Shown here one piece after another: positions 8,290 through 16,585 of a stretch of DNA of 64,000 nucleotides (positions are counted from its first letter, which is position 1; every line of letters begins with the position of its first letter). The notes beneath the pieces are model-generated. The model worked only from the letters and a program-made list of their open reading frames with translations. It searched no databases and was not told where the DNA came from. Source of the stretch: Phototrophicus methaneseepsis (lineage in GTDB: Bacteria; Chloroflexota; Anaerolineae; Aggregatilineales; Phototrophicaceae); contig NZ_CP062983.1 of NCBI RefSeq assembly GCF_015500095.1, positions 1,364,001 through 1,428,000 of the forward strand, written 5' to 3'. Position numbers and translations under genes: made by a program.

Positions 8290-8290
8290 T

Positions 8291-9403
8291 ATGCCAGCAC
8301 AAGAGACTATTCCCTCCGTTGAGCGCACGCTGTTACTGCTGGAAATGCTGCGTGCCCGGCCCGATGGGGTCGCTTTACAGGATTTACTTGCAAGCCTGGA
8401 TATTTCCCGCAGTTCGCTCTTTGCGCTGCTGAACACGTTGAAGCACCTGGGCTATGTGGAGCAAGCCGACAAGCGCGGCCATTATTACCCCGGCCCTCGC
8501 TTGCAAGCCTGGAGCCAATCCAGCACCTTCCCACAGCAAGACCAGATTTCCGCCTTCTACCACGAAGCCAATGCCATCACCTGCCAGGAGACGCTTGCCC
8601 TGGCGGTACCTGTGCCGCAGGGGAGCGTCGTCATCGCCCAGGTAGAGAGCCCGCAGCATGTGCGCAGTGTCTACGCCATGGGGCAGGTCCACGACCAGCC
8701 CACGGCCTGTGCCGCCTATGACGTCTTGCACGCGCCCTCGCCAGAGGTGAAGCAGTATGGTTTTGCCCAGCGCTGCGATGATGACAGCGTCGAACTGGCG
8801 CTGCCAGTCTGTGCGGATGGCTCCCGCGCAGATTATGCTTTGCTCTTTAGCGCGCCCGCTTTTCGTATGCATGATGACTTGCTGGATGAAGTGCTGCCGA
8901 TGCTGCGTGAGATGGCTGCTCGCCTGTCTTATCGGCTGGGTGCGCCAGCCTATACACCTTACCAGGCTCAAACAGACCTCAACCCGACCATGCCCATGCA
9001 GCCGGAGCAGATCGACGCCTTTTTACGCGGTCCCTGGACGGCGCGCCTGGCCTGCTTACGCGATGACCAGACGCCGCATGTGGTGCCCGTCTGGCAGCAG
9101 TGGGATGGCCAGAATTTCCATGTCATCGCCTGGCGTGGCTCCCAATGGGCAAATTATGTCATGGCACAGCCCCAGGTATCTATCACCGTGGATGAGCCGT
9201 GGCCGCCTTTCCGCCGGGTGACGGCGCGGGGCGTCGCATATGCCCTGCAACCCCATACCGCAAGCTATGATGGCTTGTTGCAAAGCCTGCATCGTCGCTT
9301 CTTGGGGGACCAGCCTTTTGTGGAAGGTCAACTGCCGATTGCGCAGGCCTTCCGCATAGAGCCGGAAAAAGTACGCGGCTGGCGAGGGATGCCCGTCCGA
9401 TGA
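8291..9403 (+). CDS. IclR-type regulator fused to a PNPOx-like split-barrel domain
   Basis: A 370-residue three-part protein. Residues 5-70 are an IclR-type winged helix (SVERTLLLLEMLRARPDGVA, then LLASLDISRSSLFALLNTL). Residues about 85-220 look like a shortened IclR effector domain (ETLALAVPVPQGSVVIAQVE, then LPMLREMAARLSYRLG). Residues 235-365 are a pyridoxamine-5'-phosphate-oxidase-like split barrel (FLRGPWTARLACLRDDQTPH, VVPVWQQWDGQNFHVIAW, VRGWRGMPVR), a fold that usually binds FMN, F420 or a similar cofactor. The gene overlaps the next ABC ATPase by 4 bases (ATGA), so it is translationally coupled to the importer and probably regulates it. The fused barrel suggests flavin or vitamin sensing, which is an inference. 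A decayed relative of its 5' end lies at 6472-6594. Confidence 0.8.
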   Translation: MPAQETIPSVERTLLLLEMLRARPDGVALQDLLASLDISRSSLFALLNTLKHLGYVEQADKRGHYYPGPRLQAWSQSSTFPQQDQISAFYHEANAITCQETLALAVPVPQGSVVIAQVESPQHVRSVYAMGQVHDQPTACAAYDVLHAPSPEVKQYGFAQRCDDDSVELALPVCADGSRADYALLFSAPAFRMHDDLLDEVLPMLREMAARLSYRLGAPAYTPYQAQTDLNPTMPMQPEQIDAFLRGPWTARLACLRDDQTPHVVPVWQQWDGQNFHVIAWRGSQWANYVMAQPQVSITVDEPWPPFRRVTARGVAYALQPHTASYDGLLQSLHRRFLGDQPFVEGQLPIAQAFRIEPEKVRGWRGMPVR

Positions 9404-10197
9404 GAGTGCAAATAGACGGTCTGAACCATACATTTCAGCAGCGGCCTCCGCTTAGGGCGCTGGATGACATTGCGTTGGATGTCGAGAGTGGCGAGTTCGT
9501 CGCTATGATTGGGCCAAGTGGCTGTGGTAAATCGACGTTGCTGCGTCTGGTAGCTGGCTTAGCCACGCCCACGCAGGGCATGATCTCGCTTGATGATCAG
9601 CCCCCACAGCAGATCGCCAGCGAGAAGCGCATCGCCTGGATGTCGCAGCAGGTGGCGCTGCTGCCCTGGCGCACAGTCCGCACCAATATTGCCCTGGCCC
9701 AACAGATTAATCCACAGCCTAAACGCCGCAGCCGCACAGTGGATGATTTGCTTGATCTGGTTGGCCTGCGAGAATTCGAGGATGCATATCCGTTTACGCT
9801 TTCTGGCGGGATGCAGCAGCGCGTTGCCCTGGCGCGTACATTGGCCCTCGGTGCCGATCTATGGCTGATGGATGAGCCTTTCGCCGCGCTAGACCAGCTC
9901 ACGCGTGATCAACTGGTGGTCGAAGTGTTGGAATACTGGCGTAAGCTGCACCCGACTGTGCTGTGGGTGACGCATCAAATCCAGGAAGCGGTGCTATTAG
10001 CCAACCGTGTGCTGGTGATGACGCCGCGCCCAGCCCATATTTATGCGGATGTGCCCGTTGATTTACCGTACCCGCGTGATGATACCTCGCGCGATTTTCA
10101 GGCGCTTGTACGCCAACTTAGAGAAACCATTGCTGCCGGGATGCAATTTCATCATGACGCTCAAAATCACATCCAAAATGACGGTCAAATTCGATAA
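9400..10197 (+). CDS. ABC transporter ATP-binding protein (SsuB/TauB/ThiZ type)
   Basis: The energy-coupling ATPase of an NMT1/THI5-type importer, 265 residues. Visible motifs are Walker A GPSGCGKST near residue 38, the Q-loop around SQQVALLPW, the signature LSGGMQQRVALART, Walker B LWLMDEPFAALD and the switch His in WVTHQIQEA. The profile is that of the nitrate/sulfonate/pyrimidine-precursor group. It starts inside the stop of the regulator gene and overlaps the permease gene by 44 bases, so the operon is tightly packed. Confidence 0.92.
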   Translation: MRVQIDGLNHTFQQRPPLRALDDIALDVESGEFVAMIGPSGCGKSTLLRLVAGLATPTQGMISLDDQPPQQIASEKRIAWMSQQVALLPWRTVRTNIALAQQINPQPKRRSRTVDDLLDLVGLREFEDAYPFTLSGGMQQRVALARTLALGADLWLMDEPFAALDQLTRDQLVVEVLEYWRKLHPTVLWVTHQIQEAVLLANRVLVMTPRPAHIYADVPVDLPYPRDDTSRDFQALVRQLRETIAAGMQFHHDAQNHIQNDGQIR

Positions 10198-10942
10198 CAA
10201 TCTCTTGGTGACGATTGCGTTGATCGTGGGGCTGCTTGCCCTGTGGGAAGGCATCGTCACGCTGCAACAGATTCCTGTTTATATCGTGCCTGCGCCCAGC
10301 CGCGTGCTGACCACCTTGTTTAACAATCTGGGCTACTTCGCAGATGCCCTGCTGGTCACCGTGAGCGAAGCGCTGATTGGCTTGTTTATAGGCACGTCTG
10401 TGGGCGTGTTGTTGGCGAGCCTGCTTTCACTGCGCCCGAATCTGGAACGCGGCATTATGACGCTGGCGGTCTTCGTGAAGTCCACACCGCTGGTGGCGAT
10501 TGCCCCTCTGCTCACGATCTGGCTGGGCTTTGGTATGGCACCCAAGATTATCCTGACGGCTTTGCTGACCTTCTTCCCGGTGCTGGTGAATGTCTTCAGC
10601 GGCCTCAGCCGCGCTGATGTGGCCCTGCTGGATACCTTGCGTTCCTGGCATGCCAGCCGATGGGAGATTTTCTGGCATGTGCGCATGCCAGGTGCGCTGC
10701 CATATTTGTTTGCCGCCCTCAAAATTAGCGGTCCACTCTCCTTAATTGGGGCTGTGGTCGCGGAATGGACAGGGGCTTCTCAGGGAATAGGCAAAGCGAT
10801 GTGGCTGGCGTATAGCAACCTCAATATGCCATATCTCTTCGCCGCGATCTTCATTCTGGCGTTCGTCGGCCAATTTGTCTACAGCATCACCCTATGGCTG
10901 GAACGTCGTTTCGTCTTCTGGCAGCCCGTGGCGGAGGCCTAA
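10154..10942 (+). CDS. ABC transporter permease (BPD_transp_1, NMT1/THI5-type system)
   Basis: The membrane subunit, about 262 residues and six TM helices from this start. The EAA-type cytoplasmic loop that docks on the ATPase is visible as LLDTLRSWHASRWEIFWHVRMPGALPYL. The frame is open further upstream, within the ATPase gene. I prefer the ATG at 10154 (MTLKITSKMTVKF) because it places the first TM helix about 20 residues in; an ATG at 10178 is also possible. The sequence belongs with SsuC/ThiX/RibX-type permeases. The substrate cannot be read from it. Confidence 0.88.
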   Translation: MTLKITSKMTVKFDNNLLVTIALIVGLLALWEGIVTLQQIPVYIVPAPSRVLTTLFNNLGYFADALLVTVSEALIGLFIGTSVGVLLASLLSLRPNLERGIMTLAVFVKSTPLVAIAPLLTIWLGFGMAPKIILTALLTFFPVLVNVFSGLSRADVALLDTLRSWHASRWEIFWHVRMPGALPYLFAALKISGPLSLIGAVVAEWTGASQGIGKAMWLAYSNLNMPYLFAAIFILAFVGQFVYSITLWLERRFVFWQPVAEA

Positions 10943-11050
10943 TTCCGTTTTTCTTAAAGATGTGTCGTGGTACGGCGTGCTGAGCCACTTTGAATCGCAC
11001 CTGCGGGCTACGTCACGGATTTCATTCATTCAACGCTCTAAGGAGTTTGT

Positions 11051-12115
11051 ATGCACACTCGCTCTCGTCTGTTATTTTTCGTCGTCGTGCTGGCCTTAGC
11101 GCTGGCAGTCGTGCCCACCTTCTCCCAGGAAGATGCACCGGAAGAACCCGCCGAGTTAACGCCCTTCACGTTTATGGCAGGCTATATTCCCCAGGCGAAT
11201 TTGCCTTTTGTTGGTGTGTATGTCGCTAAGGAAATGGGCTATTTTGAAGAAGAAGGCCTTGATGTGATGATCGAGCATGCGACCGGGGGCGGACACTTGC
11301 AGTTGGTCACGACGGGCGAGGTCCAGGTGACGACACAGGACGCCGCTGTGTTGCTGCAACGTGTCGCAGACCCCGGCCTGCCGTTGGTTTCGCTCGCACT
11401 GATCGGGCAGCGGGGACAGCAGGCCTTTGCTGCATTGGCGGATTCTGGCATGGAAACGCCCGCTGATTGGGCGGGGCATATCGTTGGCTATAAAGGCACG
11501 CCCCCGCCGGATCTGTTCGCGCTGCTGGATGTCTTTGACCTGACAGAGGATGATATTGAACTTGTTGATGTTGGCTACGATCCGCGTATCCTGACGGAGG
11601 GCCGCGTGGATGTGTACCCGTTGTTCCGCTCCAATGAGCCAGATACGATCGCGAGTTGGGGCTATGACATCACCCTGTGGGATGCGGCAGATTATGGTGT
11701 GCCGACCCTGGGCCTGACCTATGTGACCAGCCAGCAAACATTAGCTGAGCAGCCAGAGGCTTTGACGGGCTTCTTACGAGCTGCACTGCGTGGCATCGAA
11801 TACGCCACAGAAAACCCGGATGAGGCTATCGAGATAACGCTCACCTATGCCGGGCCGGAGGCAGATCCTGACCATCAACGCTTTATGCTGGAAAGTGAAC
11901 TGCAAGATGCACAGAGCGATTTCACAGAAGCTTATGGCGTGGGCTGGCAAACGCTCGAACAATGGCAATCGCTGGCGGATATGCTGGCGACCTACGACAT
12001 CACCGTACCAGAAGACGTCGAGAGCGTTTTCACAACGGATATGCTTGCAGCGATCTATGATGTGGATGTGGACGCCTTGGAAGCAGAAGCAACAGCAACA
12101 GAAGAGAGCGAATAA
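11051..12115 (+). CDS. ABC transporter substrate-binding protein, NMT1/THI5-like
   Basis: An exported binding protein of 354 residues. A signal peptide occupies residues 1-25 (LLFFVVVLALALAVVPTFSQ) and an acidic linker follows. The NMT1/THI5 fold starts at TFMAGYIPQANLPFVGVYVA and continues with KEMGYFEEEGLDV, the family landmark. Relatives bind pyrimidine precursors of thiamine, sulfonates, nitrate or, in Chloroflexota, possibly riboflavin (RibY). The ligand here is undetermined. AAGGAG lies 7 bases before the ATG. A 108-base gap separates it from the permease gene. It is the last gene of the operon, with a strong terminator 10 bases after the stop. The Glu/Thr-rich tail is unstructured. Confidence 0.88.
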   Translation: MHTRSRLLFFVVVLALALAVVPTFSQEDAPEEPAELTPFTFMAGYIPQANLPFVGVYVAKEMGYFEEEGLDVMIEHATGGGHLQLVTTGEVQVTTQDAAVLLQRVADPGLPLVSLALIGQRGQQAFAALADSGMETPADWAGHIVGYKGTPPPDLFALLDVFDLTEDDIELVDVGYDPRILTEGRVDVYPLFRSNEPDTIASWGYDITLWDAADYGVPTLGLTYVTSQQTLAEQPEALTGFLRAALRGIEYATENPDEAIEITLTYAGPEADPDHQRFMLESELQDAQSDFTEAYGVGWQTLEQWQSLADMLATYDITVPEDVESVFTTDMLAAIYDVDVDALEAEATATEESE

Positions 12116-12124
12116 CGGCTAAGT

Positions 12125-12155
12125 AAGAGGGGCACCCTATGACGTGCCCCTCTTT
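12125..12155. terminator. Strong terminator after the NMT1/THI5-type ABC operon
   Basis: An 11-bp perfect stem (AAGAGGGGCAC, 12125-12135, with GTGCCCCTCTT, 12144-12154) has an 8-base loop. It is A-rich on the left and T-rich on the right, so it can serve both the plus-strand operon and the converging minus-strand gene. Confidence 0.85.
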
Positions 12156-12165
12156 ACATAATAGG

Positions 12166-12588
12166 CTACGAATCCGGGTTGGTCGCCTTCATATGATCAA
12201 CGGATTTCTTCACTAATTCGCGCAGTACATCCAGATCAATATCCTCGACCTTATTGATATACAGGCAGGATTTCCCCGTTTTATGCTTGCCGATTTTGCT
12301 CATAAGGTCATCGTAATCATCGAAGCCAGCCATAATATACAGTGAGAGATTTTGCTTGCGTGGCGCAAACCCGGCCAGCATCCAATCGCCTTCACGCCCA
12401 CTGGCGTAGCGATAATGATAGCTGCCGAATCCAATAATGCTTTCGCCCCACATCACAGCTTCTTCCCCCGTGACCTCTTCCATCAGTTCCAATATGGTAA
12501 ACGCATCTTCGCGCCGCTTTTCATTCTCAACCTGAGATAAAAACGTGCGTACATCGCCATCATGGGGTTGTGTTTTGATCTCTGCCAT
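12166..12588 (-). CDS. DUF1801 domain protein (YdhG-like)
   Basis: A 140-residue soluble protein with the DUF1801 pattern. It has an N-terminal helical region, then EEAVMWGESIIGFGSYHYRY, then a beta part with LAGFAPRKQNLSLYIMAGF. The C-terminal lysine-rich segment is GKHKTGKSCLYINKVEDIDL, followed by a final helix. The fold is related to YdhG/frataxin-like proteins and its biochemical role is not known. A second, different DUF1801 gene lies at 45547. The gene converges with the ABC operon. Confidence 0.85.
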   Translation of the reverse strand: MAEIKTQPHDGDVRTFLSQVENEKRREDAFTILELMEEVTGEEAVMWGESIIGFGSYHYRYASGREGDWMLAGFAPRKQNLSLYIMAGFDDYDDLMSKIGKHKTGKSCLYINKVEDIDLDVLRELVKKSVDHMKATNPDS

Positions 12589-12679
12589 TACGGTTTGCCC
12601 TCTCTATGCCAACATAAACAGCGTAGCACAGATATTCTAATTTTCAAAGCAGACTCGTTACAGCGTATGTGATGCACCC

Positions 12680-13384
12680 TCATTCATAATACGCCGGCAG
12701 CTTTTTCAGCCCCTCCCACTGTTCTGGATCATGCCCAAAAATTACCTGCTCGATATGTTCCCGTTCCACCAGATCGAGCAATTTCACTGTACTGGCGTGG
12801 ATTGCTTCGGCATCCGGGTCGCTGCCGTCGTCCTGTAGGTCACGGGTAAAACCCTCGCTGAAAGGCACAGCATCAACCGTTAATAAAATGGTCCCCGTTT
12901 TGGGCAGCCGCACCAGCACCGACTGATGCCCCGGCACATGCCCGCTTGTCTCGATCAGTTCTAGCCCTGGCAGCAGCTCCGTGTCCCCGTCCACGAGTCG
13001 TATCCTCTCGATTGGCTGATCCCATTCAGAACGAATGGGCGCGTAGCGTTTGTTGCTCGCCGCATCCAGATGATGCAGACGCTGAACAACATACTGCGCC
13101 TTTGTGAATGCTGCGTGTCTTCCGGCATGGTCGCCATCGTAATGTGTCGAAATAACGGTATCAATATCTTCTGGTTTTAAGCCAATGCTCGCCAATTGTT
13201 CGATGACATCCCGCCCATTCTCGAACTCGGATTCCTCTTCAGGTATCACTTCCGGTAGACCACTATCAATCAGAATATTCTTACCGTCATCCGTTTGCAC
13301 CAGATAGCACACAACCGGAATGTGATATTCCGGCATGGACCCAACCTGCATCAGATAAAGCCGCTTCACAGCATTCTGGCTCAT
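12680..13384 (-). CDS. Metallo-beta-lactamase-fold hydrolase, AHL-lactonase-like
   Basis: A 234-residue MBL-fold protein closest in layout to N-acyl homoserine lactonase-like enzymes: LYLMQVGSMPEYHIPVVCYLVQ, then ILIDSGLP. The metal site reads STHYDGDHAGRHA, that is HxDxDH. The middle His of the usual HxHxDH is Asp. Further ligands are in SGHVPGHQSVL, LLTVDAVPF and VIFGHDPEQW. The substrate is unknown, and lactonase activity is only suggested by family. GGAG lies 7 bases before the ATG. It stands between a DUF1801 gene and the glycosyltransferase block without obvious linkage. Confidence 0.82.
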   Translation of the reverse strand: MSQNAVKRLYLMQVGSMPEYHIPVVCYLVQTDDGKNILIDSGLPEVIPEEESEFENGRDVIEQLASIGLKPEDIDTVISTHYDGDHAGRHAAFTKAQYVVQRLHHLDAASNKRYAPIRSEWDQPIERIRLVDGDTELLPGLELIETSGHVPGHQSVLVRLPKTGTILLTVDAVPFSEGFTRDLQDDGSDPDAEAIHASTVKLLDLVEREHIEQVIFGHDPEQWEGLKKLPAYYE

Positions 13385-13549
13385 AATCTACTCCCAGAGA
13401 TTGAAACATATATTCTATTATAGTGAGGGTAGCGGTTGTAAGGAAGTGGGACGAGGAAAAAGAATATAAATAAGCGTAAATCAGGGGCATGCTTCGTTGC
13501 GGCAGTCTTGATCGCTCATAAAACCATGACGCCACCTTCAAAGCGGAGA

Positions 13550-14884
13550 CTAGGCGCGGGGTTGCCGGGCCTTTTGCCACAGCATCGCCAGTGGGACGGC
13601 AGCCAACATCCAGAAAGCGATCTGTGTTGGGAAGACGTAGCGCGGCAGGGCAATGAGGACGCTGTGCAGCAGGGTCGTATACAGGATGAAGCCACCTAAC
13701 ACCGTCATGACCTGCCAGCGACGGCGTGCGAACCACATGCCCGCCAACCCGAGCAAGATGCCGCCAAAGTGAAAACCATACATGAGCGCTTTCAGCCAGA
13801 AGTGATCGCCCTGAGTGACAGCGCCTAATCCGGCCAGCGTGCGATCATTGCACCACCAATCCGTTACAAGCTGTCGCAAGCTCTCGCCACCAAGGGTCGT
13901 TGTTCCAGCCGGTGTCAGATAAGCATCGGCTAGTTCACGAACACGCAGGGTGATATACCCGCCAAAATCGTCCGCGATGGCTTCAACGGCGGCTTCGCCC
14001 GGTGTCGTCCCTTCGAGCTGAGCGTCATTTTCGTGGGGTGCGCCATCCGTTGTGACGGCACCGCGCCAAAAAGCAGGTGTGAACTGGTCTGAGACGATCA
14101 CAAAGCGCTGATATAGCACCCAGTTGTGCGCTGTCCATGTGCCGATCATTAGCCCATAAGCTGCCAACAAAACGAGCGCGCCGCGCCACCATCGCGCTCG
14201 ACTGATGAGCAGCATATGGAAGACAATGCCCACCGGGAACAACAGCAGCACCGCCCGTGTCAGCGTCCCCAGGCCGAACACAGCCCCAATCAGCAGCAGG
14301 ACAGGCCAGCGTGGGCGCTCGTTTAAGGCAAACTGGGGCACGACGTAATCAACATAGAGCCAGATGGCCGCGAAGACGAAGAAAATATAGCTCGATTCCG
14401 TCAGAATATGGCCTGCTTCTCGGATGAGTTCGGGATTAATCGCCAGGGCGAATGCGGCGATGAGGCCTGCGGCTTCGCTGTGTATCCGTCGCCCGACGCG
14501 ATAGCCAAACCAGCAAACAGCCGTACCCATCACAGCCTGCATGACCCAGATACCTGTAATTGCTGCGGCGGGCGGCAGCGCCATTTGCCACCAGCCCACC
14601 AGGTAGAGATAGAGCGGCGGCGTGGGGAGGGCTTTACTGAGGAACGGCAGCACATAATACTGATCTTCGAAAGCGACCCATAAGCGCCCTGCTACCTTGC
14701 CACTCGTTAACCCTATGCCATTAATCAGATACCAGACAGTATCCCCACCATCGATGAGATAGGCATTCAACGGGGGCAAACCCAGCACATAGATCAGCCG
14801 CAGCCCCAATGCCAGGAGCAATACACCCCATATCCAGCGGGAGTAGGTGCGTGGGAAGTCGTGGGCCGGATTAGTCGCTTGCAT
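13550..14884 (-). CDS. GT39-type membrane glycosyltransferase
   Basis: A multi-pass protein of 444 residues from the ATG at 14884 (MQATNPAHDF), which overlaps the 3' end of the upstream GT39 gene by 14 bases. The frame is open further upstream, but that part lies within the neighbour and is not coding-like. The N-terminus has a TM helix followed by the loop NAYLIDGGDTVWYLINGIGL, whose acidic pair takes the place of the catalytic Asp region of ArnT/PMT-type enzymes. About ten more helices follow. Such enzymes use polyprenyl-phosphate sugars on the outer face of the membrane. The acceptor is unknown. It is translationally coupled to its upstream relative, suggesting a joint glycan step. Confidence 0.82.
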   Translation of the reverse strand: MQATNPAHDFPRTYSRWIWGVLLLALGLRLIYVLGLPPLNAYLIDGGDTVWYLINGIGLTSGKVAGRLWVAFEDQYYVLPFLSKALPTPPLYLYLVGWWQMALPPAAAITGIWVMQAVMGTAVCWFGYRVGRRIHSEAAGLIAAFALAINPELIREAGHILTESSYIFFVFAAIWLYVDYVVPQFALNERPRWPVLLLIGAVFGLGTLTRAVLLLFPVGIVFHMLLISRARWWRGALVLLAAYGLMIGTWTAHNWVLYQRFVIVSDQFTPAFWRGAVTTDGAPHENDAQLEGTTPGEAAVEAIADDFGGYITLRVRELADAYLTPAGTTTLGGESLRQLVTDWWCNDRTLAGLGAVTQGDHFWLKALMYGFHFGGILLGLAGMWFARRRWQVMTVLGGFILYTTLLHSVLIALPRYVFPTQIAFWMLAAVPLAMLWQKARQPRA

Positions 14885-16460
14885 CGGCAGTATCAGGATG
14901 GATGGCATACAGTTCGATAGGGGACTGGCTTCCGCGGGGGATCGCTGCTGCCAGTTCGAAGTGCGGGTCTGGCTCAGCACGCCCCCCATAGAAAGCATCC
15001 AGGTCAGACCATGCTGTCGGCAGCATCACATAATCAATCGCGTATCGCTCGGCAGCGGCGAGGACGTCCTCTATGCTGTGATAGGGTACGACCACGCTGC
15101 GAATACCATAGTAGCGCAGCATGAAGGGGTCCTGTGCCATCAGCTGGATGTCACCGTCGCCAGTGATATCGGGCAGGGCAAGGGCTGTCTCTGAGATGTC
15201 TTTCATAGAGGCATAATAGGCATCGTTGAAGGCCGTATCCAGCCGCACTGTATCCCAGGCCAGGGCTGCGCTCCATATGACGATCAAAACTGCCGTCATC
15301 ACTTGCCAACGAGGATTGCTCACCGCGGTATGGATGGCATAAGCGGCGATTGGCAGCAGCATTGGCAGCAGGCTGACGTAAGCCGTTCTAAAGCTGCCAG
15401 CCTGGTTGTAATATGGCAAAAGGAAAGGATAGACGACCAGTGTCACCAGCAGCACGATTAACACAGGGGCCACAGGCAGACCATGCGCGAGGTCTCGCTG
15501 TTGGATCATCAACAGGATACCCCCTGCGATGAGTAAGGGCAGCACAGGCGATGCAAAGGTCGCCATTTGCTTAAAAGACGCTGCCAGTTCGAATAAGCGC
15601 TTGCTGATGATGGCCCCAATGCCCTGGTCCAGCCAGGTATTGACGGTAATAGGGTCGTCGTAAGTATAGACTTCTTCGTAAGTCGTCATCAGCATGACCT
15701 TCGTGGTGGCGCTGGTGCCAAGCTCGCCCAATACCTCGATATTACGTATCAGCCAGGGGGCCACTGTGAGCAGAGCCACCACAGGCACCAGCACTATCCG
15801 CAGCCAGTGCACCCGATAACCATAATAGCTACCCCAGCGCGCCACAATGAATACCATCAATACAATCATAGGTGCCAGTAAAAGGGCATCGTTGCGATTG
15901 AGATACGCCAGCCCGATGCATAAACCACATAACGCATATTGCCACCAACGCCCGTGCCGCAGGGCAGCGATCAGGGCGAGCATGGCACCACCATAACACC
16001 AGATTTGTGGCAGCGTCGTTAGCGGCCTCAAAGACTGCCATACGATCTCTGGGATAGCCACAGATAGCGCCGCCGCAATCAGTGATGTGCGGATGTCCAG
16101 CGTCATCTGGCGGGCAGCAGCATAGACGAGCAGCGGCAGCGCGGCCCCCATCAGGACAAAAGGCAGTATCGCGGCCCAGTGATTGATGCCAAACAGGCTC
16201 ATGCTTGCGGCGACGAGGGTCCCGGTTAAAGGCATCCAATGATCCGTCGGATGCTCGATTTGCGCTGGCATCGTATTGTAGTGCCAAACATAATCAATGC
16301 TGTAGCCATGACCCCCGACGAGCCGCGTGCCCAGGTTGTAATAATGCAGGGCGTCGTGCAGGCCAGGGTTGTGCACCATCGGCATCAGCGAGAGCCGCAG
16401 CAGCAGCGCCAACCCACAGATGAGCAGCAGGATGCCATGATGTTTTTGCAGACGGGGCAA
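14871..16460 (-). CDS. GT39-type (PMT_2) membrane glycosyltransferase
   Basis: A 529-residue protein with an N-terminal TM helix, then the extracytoplasmic loop HNPGLHDALHYYNLGTRLVG, where an Asp takes the catalytic place of PMT/ArnT-type enzymes. About ten further helices follow, then a soluble C-terminal domain from about residue 410. The start is TTG at 16460, supported by GGAGG 6 bases upstream. No ATG in the N-terminal region precedes the first helix. It probably transfers a sugar from a polyprenyl carrier to a surface glycan or protein. It is the first of two overlapping GT39 genes, downstream of the Ser/Thr kinase gene. Confidence 0.85.
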   Translation of the reverse strand: MPRLQKHHGILLLICGLALLLRLSLMPMVHNPGLHDALHYYNLGTRLVGGHGYSIDYVWHYNTMPAQIEHPTDHWMPLTGTLVAASMSLFGINHWAAILPFVLMGAALPLLVYAAARQMTLDIRTSLIAAALSVAIPEIVWQSLRPLTTLPQIWCYGGAMLALIAALRHGRWWQYALCGLCIGLAYLNRNDALLLAPMIVLMVFIVARWGSYYGYRVHWLRIVLVPVVALLTVAPWLIRNIEVLGELGTSATTKVMLMTTYEEVYTYDDPITVNTWLDQGIGAIISKRLFELAASFKQMATFASPVLPLLIAGGILLMIQQRDLAHGLPVAPVLIVLLVTLVVYPFLLPYYNQAGSFRTAYVSLLPMLLPIAAYAIHTAVSNPRWQVMTAVLIVIWSAALAWDTVRLDTAFNDAYYASMKDISETALALPDITGDGDIQLMAQDPFMLRYYGIRSVVVPYHSIEDVLAAAERYAIDYVMLPTAWSDLDAFYGGRAEPDPHFELAAAIPRGSQSPIELYAIHPDTADASD

Positions 16461-16585
16461 CTGTTGCCTCCAGAAAGTGGCTGATACTGGAAATCTATTG
16501 TAACGTGGGCGGATTATAAGCGAGGGCGCAGCAGCCCGTAAACAGTCAGTCGGATGATCGGTGGTTGTGCTTCTTGTGGCGTCGC

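Noticed and set aside
8169-8290. FMN (RFN) or TPP riboswitch before the NMT1/THI5-type ABC operon
   Set aside because: The region is structured, but the conserved core segments of RFN and TPP elements, as I know them, are not present, and 122 bases is short for an RFN element.
8384-8971. 195-codon minus-strand frame inside the IclR-type regulator gene
   Set aside because: Long only because of codon bias on the other strand. The plus-strand protein has clear domains.
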